Assembly (NCBI GenBank): GCA_036365515.1
Contig: CM070876.1
Coordinates: 109,898,810-109,962,809, forward strand
Reading direction: 5' to 3'
Source of the DNA: Torymus aiolomorphi
Taxonomy: Eukaryota; Arthropoda; Insecta; Hymenoptera; Torymidae
DNA length: 64,000 bases
Made by a program: the position numbers and the translations under genes. Positions 34,491-45,660 of this stretch are shown here, piece by piece. The number at the start of each line of letters is the position of its first letter. Positions within the stretch are counted from its first letter, which is position 1. The notes under the pieces were generated by a model that was not told the origin of the DNA, ran no database searches, and saw only the letters and a list, made by a program, of their open reading frames with translations.

Positions 34491-35095
34491 TTACATTAGA
34501 AATCAATGTGTTTATCATACTTTTTTGTGAGATGGTTCACTTTACAGGAAATCTTTATTCATGTGCTTGCATATGATATAGAGCTAGTCAAGAACACGAA
34601 TAAAGATTTCTTTTCTGCAAAGCCAGTCATCTCACATAAAAGTACGAAAAACATTGACTTTTACTGTAAGTTAGTTTTTCCTCGAAGGCAATCTGATTTT
34701 GAATCTGATTAGTACGCTATATGGGTTTCAAAGCCTCAGTGTGTCAATGTATTTTTCAGACTTTCATATGAGATGGTTGGCTTTACAGGAATGGGTCTGA
34801 AGTTTGCATCGTTGGAATGCAACGAAATTATTTTTTATGATTGATTATAATTATTAAACAATGGAAATTTTATCTAAACTTTTGTTTTAAAGTTATTTTA
34901 CACTATAAAACACTAAATTTACACGCAAAATTAATATTATTTAATATAAACGTGAAGTAAAATGAATTATTTTTTTTATTTCGTTGGACTCCAACGTTGC
35001 AAAATTCAGACCCATTTATAGGAAAGCTTTATTTGTGTACTTGCATAAGACATACATCTAGTCAAGTACACGAATAAAGATTTCTTTATTGTAAA
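34491..35095. repeat. Dispersed hairpin repeat, right of G-alpha-q
   Basis: Two units of the repeat family also found at 11.3-11.6 kb and 17.2-17.9 kb (TTTACAGGAAATCTTTATTC, CAAGAACACGAATAAAGATT, TTTTTCCTCGAAGGCAATCT). The second unit is interrupted by the MITE at 34,791-35,015. Because similar units lie on both sides of the G-alpha-q copy (17,633-17,925 and here), the retrocopy itself may have inserted into, or been truncated by, this repeat. Confidence 0.7.
34791..35015. mobile_element. hAT-like MITE, 225 bp
   Basis: Inverted ends ATGGGTCTGAA and TTCAGACCCAT, extended by CGTTGGA/TCCAACG blocks. It is flanked by the 8-bp sequences TTACAGGA and TTATAGGA (7 of 8 identical). Eight-base duplications fit the hAT class. 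There is no coding capacity. It is nested inside a copy of the dispersed hairpin repeat. Confidence 0.75.
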
Positions 35096-35139
35096 TAATA
35101 ACTGAGACTATAGTAAAGTGACTAACCTGCATCACATTA

Positions 35140-35645
35140 TAATAAGAAATGTGTATAGGCGAAATACGCATATTTGTTTATAATAGAACATGTGTATAGG
35201 CGAAATAAACAAAATTATTTATAATAAAATGCATATAGGCGAAATGCGCACGATTATTAACACTGAAAAGTGCGTATAAGTGAAATACGCATAATTATTT
35301 ATAAAAGAAAATGCGTATAGACGAAATAAACACAATAATTTGTAAAAGACAATGCTTATAGGCGAAATATGCACAATTATTTGTAATAAAAATGCGTATA
35401 TGTGAAATACGCACTGTTATTAACAATAAAAAATGCGTATACGCAAAATACGCATAATTATTTATAAAAGGAAATACGTATACGTGAAATACGTACAATT
35501 GTTTATAATAAAAAATGCGTATAGACAAAATACGTACACTCATTTGCAATATACAATGCGTATAGACAAAATACGCATATCTCTTTACAATAAAAAAATG
35601 CGTATAGGCGAAATACGTAAATTTTGATTTTAACAATAGAAAATA
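35140..35645. repeat. ~40-bp minisatellite, about twelve units
   Basis: Direct units of about 40 bp with the consensus core AATGCGTATAGGCGAAATACGCA followed by an AT-rich ATTATTTATAAWA. The core is itself partly palindromic (TGCGTAT/ATACGCA). Both strands therefore show long false frames rich in Tyr, Ile and His. Confidence 0.85.
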
Positions 35646-35773
35646 CAGATGTTTATTATTATAGTATAATAATACTAAAGATCTTTAATATTTTTGAAAT
35701 ATGTAGCGCCATCTATGTTGAAGTCAATTGGGATTTTCCAGAGATGGCGCTTGTGTAATATTTTATCAATATT

Positions 35774-36395
35774 ATGTACTTCCTACTTTACCGACCTATG
35801 GGTCGGTCAAATCGCAGAATTGAGTTTGACACCCCCTTAAAAAAGCAAAATAGCTTAAGGAATGATACTATGAGCATATTGTTTAATTTCGAAACTCCAA
35901 TTTCAAACAAAATTAAACAAGTTGTTTGCCAATTATGTAGGGAAATAAATCACAAGGCATTATTTTGCATGAAAGCTTCATGTGTCTATTGTAAAAGTAA
36001 GGAGCATGTATCATATATATACATAGAAAATATCATTGCAGAACAGCTAAGCATGTAATAAAATTAATTTGCAAATTGTGTAGTACGGAAGGCCACTCAA
36101 TAGACGCGTGTAAGTTAAATACGATGTCGAGTAATCATTGTCGATACTGCCAAAATATGGGACACGAGGTTACACAATGCCCTACTATTACAGAAAACGA
36201 ACTGTGTTAGAAATGTAAGGAAAGAAGACACGTTCCGCTTACGTGCAATAATTCGGTAAGAATTACGGAAGCATGCGACGTCTGTGGCAGCGCGTCACAC
36301 ACGGCTAAAAATTACCCGTCAGCATTGTGTAAGAGGTGCAACAACCTCGGGCACTTAATAAAATACTGCATGATAAACAAAAGAACGATATGGTG
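35774..36395 (+). pseudogene. Remnant with about seven zinc knuckles (gag-like)
   Basis: An open frame of 94 codons (35,774-36,058) is followed by further frames after frameshifts and a TAG near 36,207. Together they show a series of CX2CX4HX4C-type knuckles or derivatives: CQLCREINHKALFC, CVYCKSKEH, CKLCSTEGHSIDAC, CRYCQNMGHEVTQC, KCKERRHVPLTC, CDVCGSASHTAKN and CKRCNNLGHLIKYC. Zinc-knuckle arrays bind nucleic acid, and seven is more than usual in one Gag. The nearby decayed gypsy element (39.3 kb) also has several knuckles of similar style, so this may be a gag fragment of a related element. A cellular CCHC protein copy is the alternative. Confidence 0.55.
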
Positions 36396-38400
36396 TGCGA
36401 TATATGCGGACGAAGGTGTTACATCCGGCCATTTTCTATATTATTATTAAAAAATTTAGTTACCATTGAATCATAAAATACATAACAGTTTTAAATAAAT
36501 GCAAGACAGAAAATAGTTTTGAAATCATAAAACACAGGCCTAGAATTTTCGGTCTCGTGAGAACCCCAAATGCGAGCATTTTCAATGTAGGGGCACAATG
36601 CTTACTTCCTCGACTTAGGTCGTAAAGTTTTTTTTCGTTCCCTTTCCCCTACGATAGCCTTAGTACACAAACCAGACTCGAGTTTTCCGAGTAGGCCGCG
36701 ATAAAAGGTTCCTTTCTTTGCTTTCCCAAGGTCTAATCTAAGACCCCACCATCTGCAAGTGATAACTTTCCCGAACCCAAGTACGCGTCGGAATTTTCCA
36801 ACCACTCGAATATCAATAAACAAAGGAAACCCTGCAGCTATACATGACGGCGTCTGTTCCCGTCTCTCTCTCGCTCGCTTTCCAGCATTTTCTACAACCC
36901 ACGCCTGCATTATTTTTCACTTATATGACTATTCTGTGACTGTACTTTGAAGCCATCTCATATTAAATAACAATAGGAAATATTCTTCCTTTTTGAAATG
37001 TATTTAGGAAATATGTAAATTTCTTATAATCATAGATTTTTGTATTTTTGTATTTTTACATTTTAACAAATTCAATTCGAGCAATAGTTTATAATTAAAG
37101 GACTATGCTAAACTTTTAGTTTATTAACATAATGCTTAACTCTTAAACAAATTTGTCTTTCGCACTTTTAATCATTTAAAATCATTTGTAAAATAAATAT
37201 TAGAAGAAGTTCTAACAAAACCATAACTTTAAATAAGAAAATATCGACATTCGGATTATATTCGCTATTTTGAAACGTACACAAATATTAATTTTCAATT
37301 GTTCACATCTTCCAACTATGGAGAATTTATAAATCAAAACCTCAACGTTTAATAACACCCCCTTATTATAGAAAAAAAGCCAATTAGTTTATGAAATAAA
37401 ATTATTATAACTAGAAATTTTATAGATATTAATTATATAATTATTAGAGTATAAAAATTATATTGGTAAATACTAAATCGTTTTAATTTACCACAACCTT
37501 TTATAATATGTCCAGGTTGGTTTCCATAATTAAACTATTATATATTCAGCATTTAGAGGCCAATTATAACTAAGTTAATTTGTTTATAACCCAGGTATAC
37601 ATTAATATCGATAAGTTTTTGGCTACGAAAATTTTTAGGTTGAAATTGTGTTTGATTTAATTTATTATGTTAACCAAACATTAGTTTTATGTCAACTGAG
37701 ATAGTTTATTTTAGAATTATATGTTAAGTCTGAAGTTGTAAAAGTATAAGGTATACGTTATAATCTATTCAAATTTTTGTATATACTTTAATTGTATTAG
37801 AGTCTATAAAATTTAATTATTTTTATAATTACAATTTTTAGTTTTAATTTACGCGCTAAATATGCTAAAATTTATAGTTTACATTCGTCACGAATTCCAA
37901 TCTAATCGTATAAGGATATAAAACCTAAATCCGTTTATATCATCGGAAATTGCTACATCTAATTTTAAGTCTAATTTTACTAATATTAAGATTTTTATAT
38001 TTTCTATATTAAACCAAAATACTGATAATAATAGTCATATCCATGCATAATTATCCTTGTACGATTTCGTATTTAAAACTGTTTTGTTTAAAATAAAAAC
38101 TCTGTACATAAATAATCTACTTTGGGTAATGTTTAATTCACGGAATAATTATAATTTATTGCAACATTCATCCTTCAGGTACTTTCATAAATCAATTTTT
38201 TTAATAATTTTCAATTTTCAATTAATAAATCTTCATATTTTAATATAAATTCTTTTTAATTAGTCATGGAACCGCCCAGTTCTTATATGTGTTTAAAGTT
38301 TTCACATTAAAAATTATTTATTATAAAAAAACATTATGTCAAAGTGGGTTATTTATCTTGATACTGAATGTAAGACAACAAAAATTCTCTTTTATTGACC
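36396..38400. other. AT-rich stretch without supported gene
   Basis: About 2 kb of AT-rich DNA. The exception is a GC-richer island at 36,540-36,950 whose minus strand holds a 102-codon frame (MQAWVVENAGKRARERREQT...). That frame looks like part of a repetitive element rather than a gene, but I cannot name it. No RNA gene was recognised. Confidence 0.5.
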
Positions 38401-39254
38401 AACAATCAATTCATAGCGTTTATGCATAATGACGCCTCATTATCGAATCCTAGCGCCCGATTTTGAACGAGGGTGGCCCCAAAAATCCGAGTGACCAATA
38501 ACATCCCTCTACGCTTAAGACAGGAGAAAGCGGCTGCGCCCCATCTGAAGCTTAGCCCCGCCGAGTGTGCGAACAATCGCGGGAGCGATCTTTATATTCT
38601 CATTTAAGCTCCAACCCTGAAGCCGACGAGGACTCACTCATTCTCACAACCCTCAACCGGAGAGGTCCTTATACTTACTCAAGCATTTTTCGTTGCAAAA
38701 TTTTACAAAGTTAGCCAGAACATTTCCCAAAACAATAACCCCATTTAATGTGTGTTTTAACTCGAGTCTCCGTACAATTTCCGCTAAAGAAAAGGTGTTT
38801 CTTCTATATATCTATCCATCTTTCTAAATCAAGCCCGTAGATATCCTGAGAATAAAAAAAAATATTAGGGAATCTATTCCGCAAGTCGCCAGTAACTTGG
38901 CCTTTCTTGTGGGTACATTCCCTAATCAATAACAAATTAATAATAATAATAAAAAAACTAATCACATTCAAAGTGATATAAAGGAAAGAAAATAATCAGA
39001 AACACCACTGGTTATCCAAATTTTGAAAAACTTTTAAATTCATAAATCGCGTCGCGCCCTTATTGCTGCCCAACCCTATCCTATCCTTCTAGTGTTAGTA
39101 TCTAGCTCTGTCCCGAGCTAGTAGGTTTTCATTAGCCTAGGCTCTAAAGAGAGCAATATAGTTCTTATAGAACTAACTGTTGGGTCTTCTTTGGTAGACC
39201 CGACGTAACAAAGGTCACGAAATCGCGAATTGCGAGAGCGTAAAAATTTTAATT
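38401..39254 (+). other. Leader-like DNA before the decayed gypsy element
   Basis: A region of more balanced composition directly upstream of the first gag-like frame. It contains GTAACTTGGCC, CACTGGTTATCC and TTGGGTCTTCTTTGGTAGACCCGA, a short stem-loop at about 39,180-39,206. It could hold the 5' LTR end and leader of the element, but I find no matching 3' copy, so LTR borders are not defined. Confidence 0.35.
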
Positions 39255-39746
39255 ATGCAAAATGGGCAACAAAATTCGCAGATTAGAGAAATTTGTCAAT
39301 TTTGCAGCACGCCAGGATATTCAACGAAAACCTGTAGGAAAGTGAATAATAATCAACAAAGGATGTTCCAAAGTTACAAACCTTCAACTAAAACCTACGA
39401 ATATCGTGATAGTAATAGAAATGAATTTATACGAACAAACCATCAAAATAATCATCACTTTCCAAATAATTCAAATAGTAATTATCGAGAAAATTTTAAT
39501 ACACGGATCATGAAATGCCAGTATTGTAAATTCACCGTGCATACGTTAGAAGACTGTAGAAAGTTAAAAAGTTTGACGACACAAATTAAATGTTCTTATT
39601 GCAATAAAAATGGACAACAAATAGACAATTGCCATGGAATCAAGATGCTCCAAAATAAATCAGATAAATTTTGTAAAGGCACGAATCATACAACCGAAGA
39701 ATGTACTTCGCGAGTAGTATTTAATCAACAAAATTCGGAAAACTAA
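39255..39746 (+). pseudogene. gag nucleocapsid part of decayed gypsy element
   Basis: 163 codons, Asn/Gln-rich, with knuckle-like motifs ICQFCSTPGYSTKTC, CQYCKFTVHTLEDC, CSYCNKNGQQIDNC and FCKGTNHTTEEC. Several have lost the canonical Gly or His. The capsid part upstream is not recognisable. This is the RNA-binding end of Gag. Confidence 0.65.
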
Positions 39747-40075
39747 CAAATTCTTCTGGAAATGAGTGGACTAGAAGGATTAACAAAAAACCACTCGAAA
39801 ATAACGCAGATATTAAAGTAAGTACATTTAATGGCGATAATATTACAAATATAAATAGCAACAAAGGGAAAGATACGGATATTAATTTATTAATTTCAAA
39901 AAATTTAAGCGATATTAATGAAAATATGAAGGAAAATCAGGCAGCTAACAAATCGGAAGGTAAAAATGTTAACAAAATAACTCAATTGATTTTAACGAAC
40001 CCGAAATAAATAGTTCTGAAAAGGAAAAAATACAAGAATGAATAACGGCGACTAAGATTGCAATGTATTTTCTGA

Positions 40076-40556
40076 AGTTGGAAAACTCACTTCAGTATAT
40101 CGAAAAAGAGAATAATTATACAAATGAAATATGTAATTTACTCGTAGATAGTGGAGCTCAATTAAATATTATCAAAGGAATCAGATAGCTTCTAACATAA
40201 TTTTAGAAAATAGAAAAATACGTTTATCTGGTATCACAGATAAAACTATTGAGACATTAGGAGTAATAAAAATGAAAATCAATGGACAAAATATTGATTT
40301 TCATGTTGCACCAGAAGATTTTTGTCTACCCTACGACGGAATTTTAGGAATTAAAATTCTTACTCAACAAAAATTAAGACTAGATGAGGGCTACTTACAA
40401 ATAAATGATAATAAAATCAAACTAAGACCAGCTCATAAACTAAATCATAATCTTAATATAGTAACTGGAAACCCACAAAAAACGGATAAAGAAATTAAAT
40501 CAAGTAACGATAGAACAAAAGGAATTTTTAAAGAAAATGTTGGAAGATACGAATGA
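40076..40556 (+). pseudogene. Aspartic protease of decayed gypsy element
   Basis: The active-site motif LLVDSGAQLNII lies near 40,139-40,175, interrupted by a TAG about 10 bp later. The flap and C-terminal half follow in the frame from 40,272 (VAPEDFCLPYDGILGIKIL). The DSG and ILG motifs identify a retropepsin. Confidence 0.7.
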
Positions 40557-41387
40557 AAAACAAAATTCGACACCCGTAATTCATAGGGATTGTGAACAAG
40601 TAGTACAAGTAAACGAAAAAACTGAAAATTTTCAAATTGAGGATGAAATTGAAAAATCATCTTGTTTAATATCTTATGAACCCGAGTTAATAAATAAAAA
40701 TGAAGTAAATATAAATTCAGAAATAACATTTTATGATGACGTTACAAAAATTTTAAATACGATTCCAATATTAGAGGCAGAAGGAAAGGATTTACAAAAA
40801 AAATGTTAAATAAAATTCTACCAGAAAATATACATGATTTACATTATGAGAAAATTTTGGAAAATAATATTAATATTGCTTTTGAAAATAATGACCAAAC
40901 AATCGATTTTAAGGAAATCGAATCAACAGATTATAAACAATTTTTGACAATAATGAATAAAAAGATTGAAGTAGATTTAGAAGAATATAATAAACTCTAT
41001 GGAAATGAAAAAGAATATAATTTCATATCTTATGTAATAGACAATTTACCTGAAGGTTTTCAAATAACAGAAGACTTTAACATAGACGAAAATGAAATTT
41101 TAAATTTGGGATCAATAAATTTTATAGGAAAAAATGATTCAATACAAGAAGAACTCTATGGAAATGAAAAAGAATATAACTTCATATCTTATGAAATAGA
41201 CAATTTACCTGAAGGTTTTCAAATAACAGAAGACTTTAACATAGACGAAAATGAAATTTTAAATTTGGGATCAATAAATTTTATAGGAAAAAATGATTCA
41301 ATACAAGATTGGAAAGAATATAATAGAGAAGAAAGATTATTAGAAAAAATATGTTACCAAAACTGCTTGAAAATAGTAAAACAATGA
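40557..41387 (+). pseudogene. Protease-RT linker with in-frame 159-bp duplication
   Basis: About 270 codons of Asn/Glu/Ile-rich sequence between protease and reverse transcriptase. A unit beginning LYGNEKEYNFISY is repeated in tandem (near 40,995 and 41,154; spacing 159 bp, 53 codons) with only one visible amino-acid change. The function is unknown. The younger element also has a repeat-bearing linker at the same place. Confidence 0.7.
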
Positions 41388-42871
41388 TTAAAGTTCTAGT
41401 ATTGAAAAATAAGGATATATTTTGGCTAGAGGGAGATAGTTTAGGATCATCTAATGTAGAACAATATGAAATAAATTTAACAGATGATAAACCCGTATAC
41501 GTAAAGCAATTTCCTTTACCCCATAAATTAAATGAAATCGCGATAGAAGAAACTCAAAAATTAATAACAAATGACCTAGTTAGAAACTCAAAAAGTGCTT
41601 TTAATGCTCCAGCATGGATTGTAGCGAAAAAACAGTTAGCAGACGGAAAAAAACGATGGTGTTTAGTAATAGATTACAGAAAACTAAACGAAAAGACAGT
41701 TTGAGATCCATATTTACTCCCAAACATTACAGAAATATTCGATCAATTGGGAAAAACTAAGTTTTATCACGTTATAGATTTAAAATCGGGGTTTCACCAA
41801 ATTCCTACGGAACCAAGTGATATACATAAAACTGCATTTAGCATTAATCCATTGGGACGTTTTGAATTTTGACTATTACCTTTCGGATTGAGAAACTCAC
41901 TGCGTACATTTCAAAGAGTTTTGAATACAGTTTTATACGATTTAATCGGTAAAATATACTTCGTATTCATCGACGATATAATCATTTTTGGCGAAACTAT
42001 GACAGAGGCAAACGAAAGATTTAATACAGTAGCACAAAAATTACAGGAAGCAAACTTAACATTAGAACCGGAAAAATGTGAATTACTAAAAAAAGAAGTA
42101 TGTTATTTAGGTCATATTATAAGTGAATACGGAATAAAATCTGATCCAAAGAAAGTAGAAGCAATAAAGAATCCCCTACGCCTAAAAATATTAAAAACAT
42201 TAGAGAATTTCTAGGACTTTCGGATTACTATAGAATATTTATAAAAAATTACGCAAAAGTAACAAAACCCTTAAATATATTACTAGAAAAGGACGTGAAG
42301 TTTCATTGGGAAAAAGACCAACAAAAAGTTTTTGAGGAAATTAAAGAATTATTATGTACAGCAGCAATTTTAGAATATCCACGTTTTGACGAGCCATTCA
42401 TCATTACAACAGATGCTTCAAATTTTCCTTTAGGTGCAGTTTTATCGCAAGGCGAAATCGGCAAAGGCCCAGCGATAGCTTACGCATAAACGAAGTTTGC
42501 ATAAGACCGAAACTAAATATCAGACATATGAAATAGAAGCATTAGCCATAATGTTTGCAATCAAAACATTTAAAAATTATATTTACGGTAATAAGTTTAC
42601 AATAGTTACAGACCACAAACCTCTGTTATGGCTAAAATCAGCTGATAATAATACAAGAGTTAAAAAATGGAGACTAAAATTATCAGATTATGAATTTGAT
42701 ATCGTATATAAACCGGGAAAACAGAACGCAAATGCAGACGCACTATCAAGAAATCCAGTAGAACTATTCGTAGTTACAAGAGCGCAAAATAAACGGGAGA
42801 TAGGTCAAAATACACAAATAACAAAAGTAATTCGTAATAATGACAAAATTAAAGCAATAAATGATGAATGA
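41351..42871 (+). pseudogene. Reverse transcriptase-RNase H of decayed gypsy element
   Basis: RT blocks in order: VIDYRKLN (near 41,672), VIDLKSGFHQI (near 41,775), LPFGLRNS and the catalytic FVFIDDIIIF (near 41,965). They are followed by LGHIISEYGI and the RNase H block TTDASNFPLGAVLSQGE (near 42,410). The connection domain is VTDHKPLLWL and LSRNPVE. Several in-frame stops break it. Confidence 0.85.
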
Positions 42872-42925
42872 CTGAATAAGTTAAAAACAAAAAGAGGCAG
42901 ACCTAGGAAAAATAATGACAAAAAA

Positions 42926-44456
42926 ATGACTACGGGTAGAAAAGCAGAGAAAATTGATGAAAACAAAGAAAATACACCAGAAATTAATAATATCATTTAT
43001 TCTAAAAATTCTATACAATTTAGAAACGATAAAATTGTCCTTTTAATAAATTTAAAAGGAAAACCATTAGATAAAATTACTGAATTATTAATCAAAAGTA
43101 AAAAAATCAAGCCAAAACTATCATTTACAAAAGATAATATAGATATAATAAATATAGAGAGTAAAAGACTATTCATGTTATACATAGATACGTCCGTATC
43201 ATGTAAATTAATAAAGGAAAATTTAGAGAAATTATTTAATCAATTAAAAGAATTATTAGTTACTAAGAATATATGTATTTATAGTATTTCTAAGGATATA
43301 GAAATATTAAATATAAGTTGGCTAGAAATAGAAGAAATATTAAGAGAAATATTTAATAATACAAATATAAAAGTAATAATATGTTTAAATAATATTGAAT
43401 ACTTAAAAATTGAAGACAGAGATAGAGTCTTCGAAATGTATCATTCCTCTACGATAGGAAGACATTCAGGTGTAAATAGAACGTACAATAGACTTAAGGA
43501 AAAATATTTTTGGGAAAATTTTAAATCGGACATTCAAAATAGAATTAAAAATTGTGAAGATTGTCAAAGAAATAAATTAAAACAGAAAAACACTAAACAA
43601 TATATGATTATTACAGACACACCGGCAAAAACATTTAATAAAATCGCGATGGATATTGTAGGTCCATTCAATATTACTAAAAATAATAATAAATATATTT
43701 TATCTATACAAGATCAGTTATCAAAATTTATAATTTTAATATGTTTAAAAGATCAAACAGCGGAATCAGTTTCAGATGCTTTCATAAAAAAATTTATATG
43801 TATATTTGGATCTCCAAAAATAGTACTAACTGATAGAGGGGCAAATTTTACAAGTAAAATGATGAAACAAATAGCACAAAGATTTAAGTTTAATAAAATT
43901 AAAACTACAGCTTTCTCCCCACAATTTAATGGTTCATTAGAAAGAGCACATCACCCATTATGTAAATATTTAAAGAACTTTTTTATAAAAAAAATATGAA
44001 TGGGATGAACTATTATTAGACTTTGCGCAATTTCACTATAATACTAGTGTACATACTAGCCATCAATTCACACCGTACGAACTAGTTTTTACCTACCCTG
44101 CTAGAATTCCATCTAGCGAAGCAGTAAAAAAATCAGAATTATTACCGACCTATAATGGATATTTAGAAAAACTGATTAATAATATGAGAGAAATGGCCTC
44201 AATAGCAAGACAAAAATTAATAATGTCAAACGAAAAATCAAAATTATATTATGATAGATTTATTAATCAAATAGAATTTAACCTGGGAGATAAAGTATGG
44301 TTATCAAAGAACAAAACCCAGGGAAACTTTAAAAAGATCATTATCAAGGTCCTTTTGACATTATTAAAGTCAATAAAAATAATAATGTTATCATATACTA
44401 TAAGGGAAAGGCAAAAACAGTGCATACGAATAAATTAAGTCCTGTTAATACAAAAT
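42926..44456 (+). pseudogene. Integrase of decayed gypsy element
   Basis: An intact HHCC zinc-binding region (YHSSTIGRHSGVNRTYNR, CEDCQRNK). The core catalytic residues are in MDIVGPF, LTDRGANF and FNGSLERAHH. A frameshift near 43,997 separates the last part of the core and the C-terminal region (FNLGDKVWLSKN). It precedes the acceptor-like tract at 44,465-44,480. Confidence 0.8.
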
Positions 44457-44546
44457 AATAACATGATTTTCTTTTACAGGTAATGGACTATCCCTTAAAA
44501 CAACTTTAGCAACATATACCTTAAATAAAATAAAAAGATTTTGATT

Positions 44547-44550
44547 ACAG
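44547..44550. other. Target duplication ACAG of the full-length gypsy element
   Basis: ACAG directly precedes the left LTR. The same four bases follow the right LTR at 56,953-56,956. Confidence 0.8.
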
Positions 44551-45642
44551 TGTAACGTCCGTGTTACAATGTCGCGAAAACGATAAAGTTAACGCGATAA
44601 ATGTTCCAGTTTCGGTTTACGCCTACACGTAATAACCACGGGAGTAGGAACGCGTGAAAATAGTTAATCGGACAGGTAAATTAAACAATGATAATTCGCG
44701 ATACTAATTAAGCGGCAAGCGACAGCGTCAGCGAACAATTAGAGTGACAGAGAAAGAGAGAGGATAGCGATCTACAGAGTTACTTACTTTGGGGCGGTTG
44801 CGGTTGTCTCGTTCTCTCAGTTAGCCCTCGGCAGTCTCAGAACCCAAACGCAGCGGGCGATTCAAATGGCAGAAGGACAGGATTGTGTAAATAAAGTAAC
44901 ACTCAAAAATGCAATTATGTGATGTTTATTAATTGCATAAAGTTACGTTAAAACTGTTACACACTGATTGTAGTCGAGATATAATATCAACAATTATTCG
45001 CGAGACTACAACAGAGAAGCTTGACAAATATTTTAAGTTAATTCCACACGAAAATATTCTAAGTCAATTATACTCGAAATTATTCTAAGTAAATTCTACT
45101 CGAAATTATTCTAAGTAAATTCTGCTCGAAAATATTCTAAGTTAATTCTGCTCGAAAATATTCTAAGTCAGAATACAAAATGTCGGAAATTATTCTAATC
45201 CAATTGTTACAATTAAATAGTCGTCAGTCAAGGGCTTCGCCCTTCGAAACAAAAAGAACAAAAGCTTCTGCCTCGAGTGGAGGCGCGTCGCGGCTTTTAT
45301 ACCCGCGCATGTATCTAGGGCAGATGCAAAGGTAAGGGAGTGTAGGGTATCTCATCTTTTGCATGAGGTGGCAAGGACGCGGGTGGGGAACTTGGGTTCG
45401 AATGTGGCGCTGCCAAGGACAAGGGTTGGATCGATAGGCGGTACGAATACGGGTAAGGTAGGATTCGTTACCATGCGAACTGTGGCTCACGTAGGTAACC
45501 CAGTTGCTACCATGTGGCACCACTGACAGGAAAGAGGACTCATGGTAACATAAAGGAAAAAAAAAGGTTGTAGGGTGGTAAGGATAGATGGTAGCACGGG
45601 TGTCAAAAGTGTGAGTAGCGGTCAGTCATGCTCGACGTGACA
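44551..45642 (-). repeat. LTR, left copy (3' LTR of minus-strand element)
   Basis: Starts TGTAACGTCCGTGTTACAAT and ends CTCGACGTGACA. It contains several copies of ATTCTAAGTNAATTCTRCTCGAAA (about 45,050-45,170) and a CAATTGTTACAATTAAATAG block. A 99-codon frame inside it is also present in the other LTRs and is probably non-coding. Confidence 0.93.
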
Positions 45643-45660
45643 CGTCCCCCCCCCAAAGAC
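45643..45660 (-). promoter_or_regulatory. Polypurine tract of the gypsy element
   Basis: On the minus strand a run of purines (CTTTGGGGGGGGGACG) ends at the LTR border. It is placed correctly to prime plus-strand DNA synthesis. Confidence 0.7.

Larger units (their letters stand above)
39255..44456 (+). mobile_element. Decayed Ty3/gypsy retrotransposon (plus strand)
   Basis: Order gag nucleocapsid - protease - linker - reverse transcriptase - RNase H - integrase, typical of Ty3/gypsy. Many stops and frameshifts interrupt it (for example TGA at 41,702-41,704, TGA near 41,871, TAA near 42,487, TGA near 42,868 and a shift near 43,997). LTRs could not be identified. Its 3' flank (44,457-44,550) contains an acceptor-like TTTTCTTTTACAG and then the target of the younger minus-strand element. 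Thus the older copy has been split or flanked by the younger insertion. Confidence 0.85.

Noticed and set aside
35140..35645. Possible CRISPR-like array
   Set aside because: The units follow each other directly without unique spacers, and the context is an animal genome. It is a minisatellite.
36602..36910. 102-codon minus-strand frame
   Set aside because: Composition contrasts with the flanks and it looks like part of a repeat. There is no recognisable domain, so it is only mentioned in the surrounding stretch.
45224..45523. 99-codon frame in the LTR, also at 56,504-56,833
   Set aside because: Present in all LTR copies at the same place but with no domain. LTR sequence is regulatory, and the frame changes in the solo LTR.
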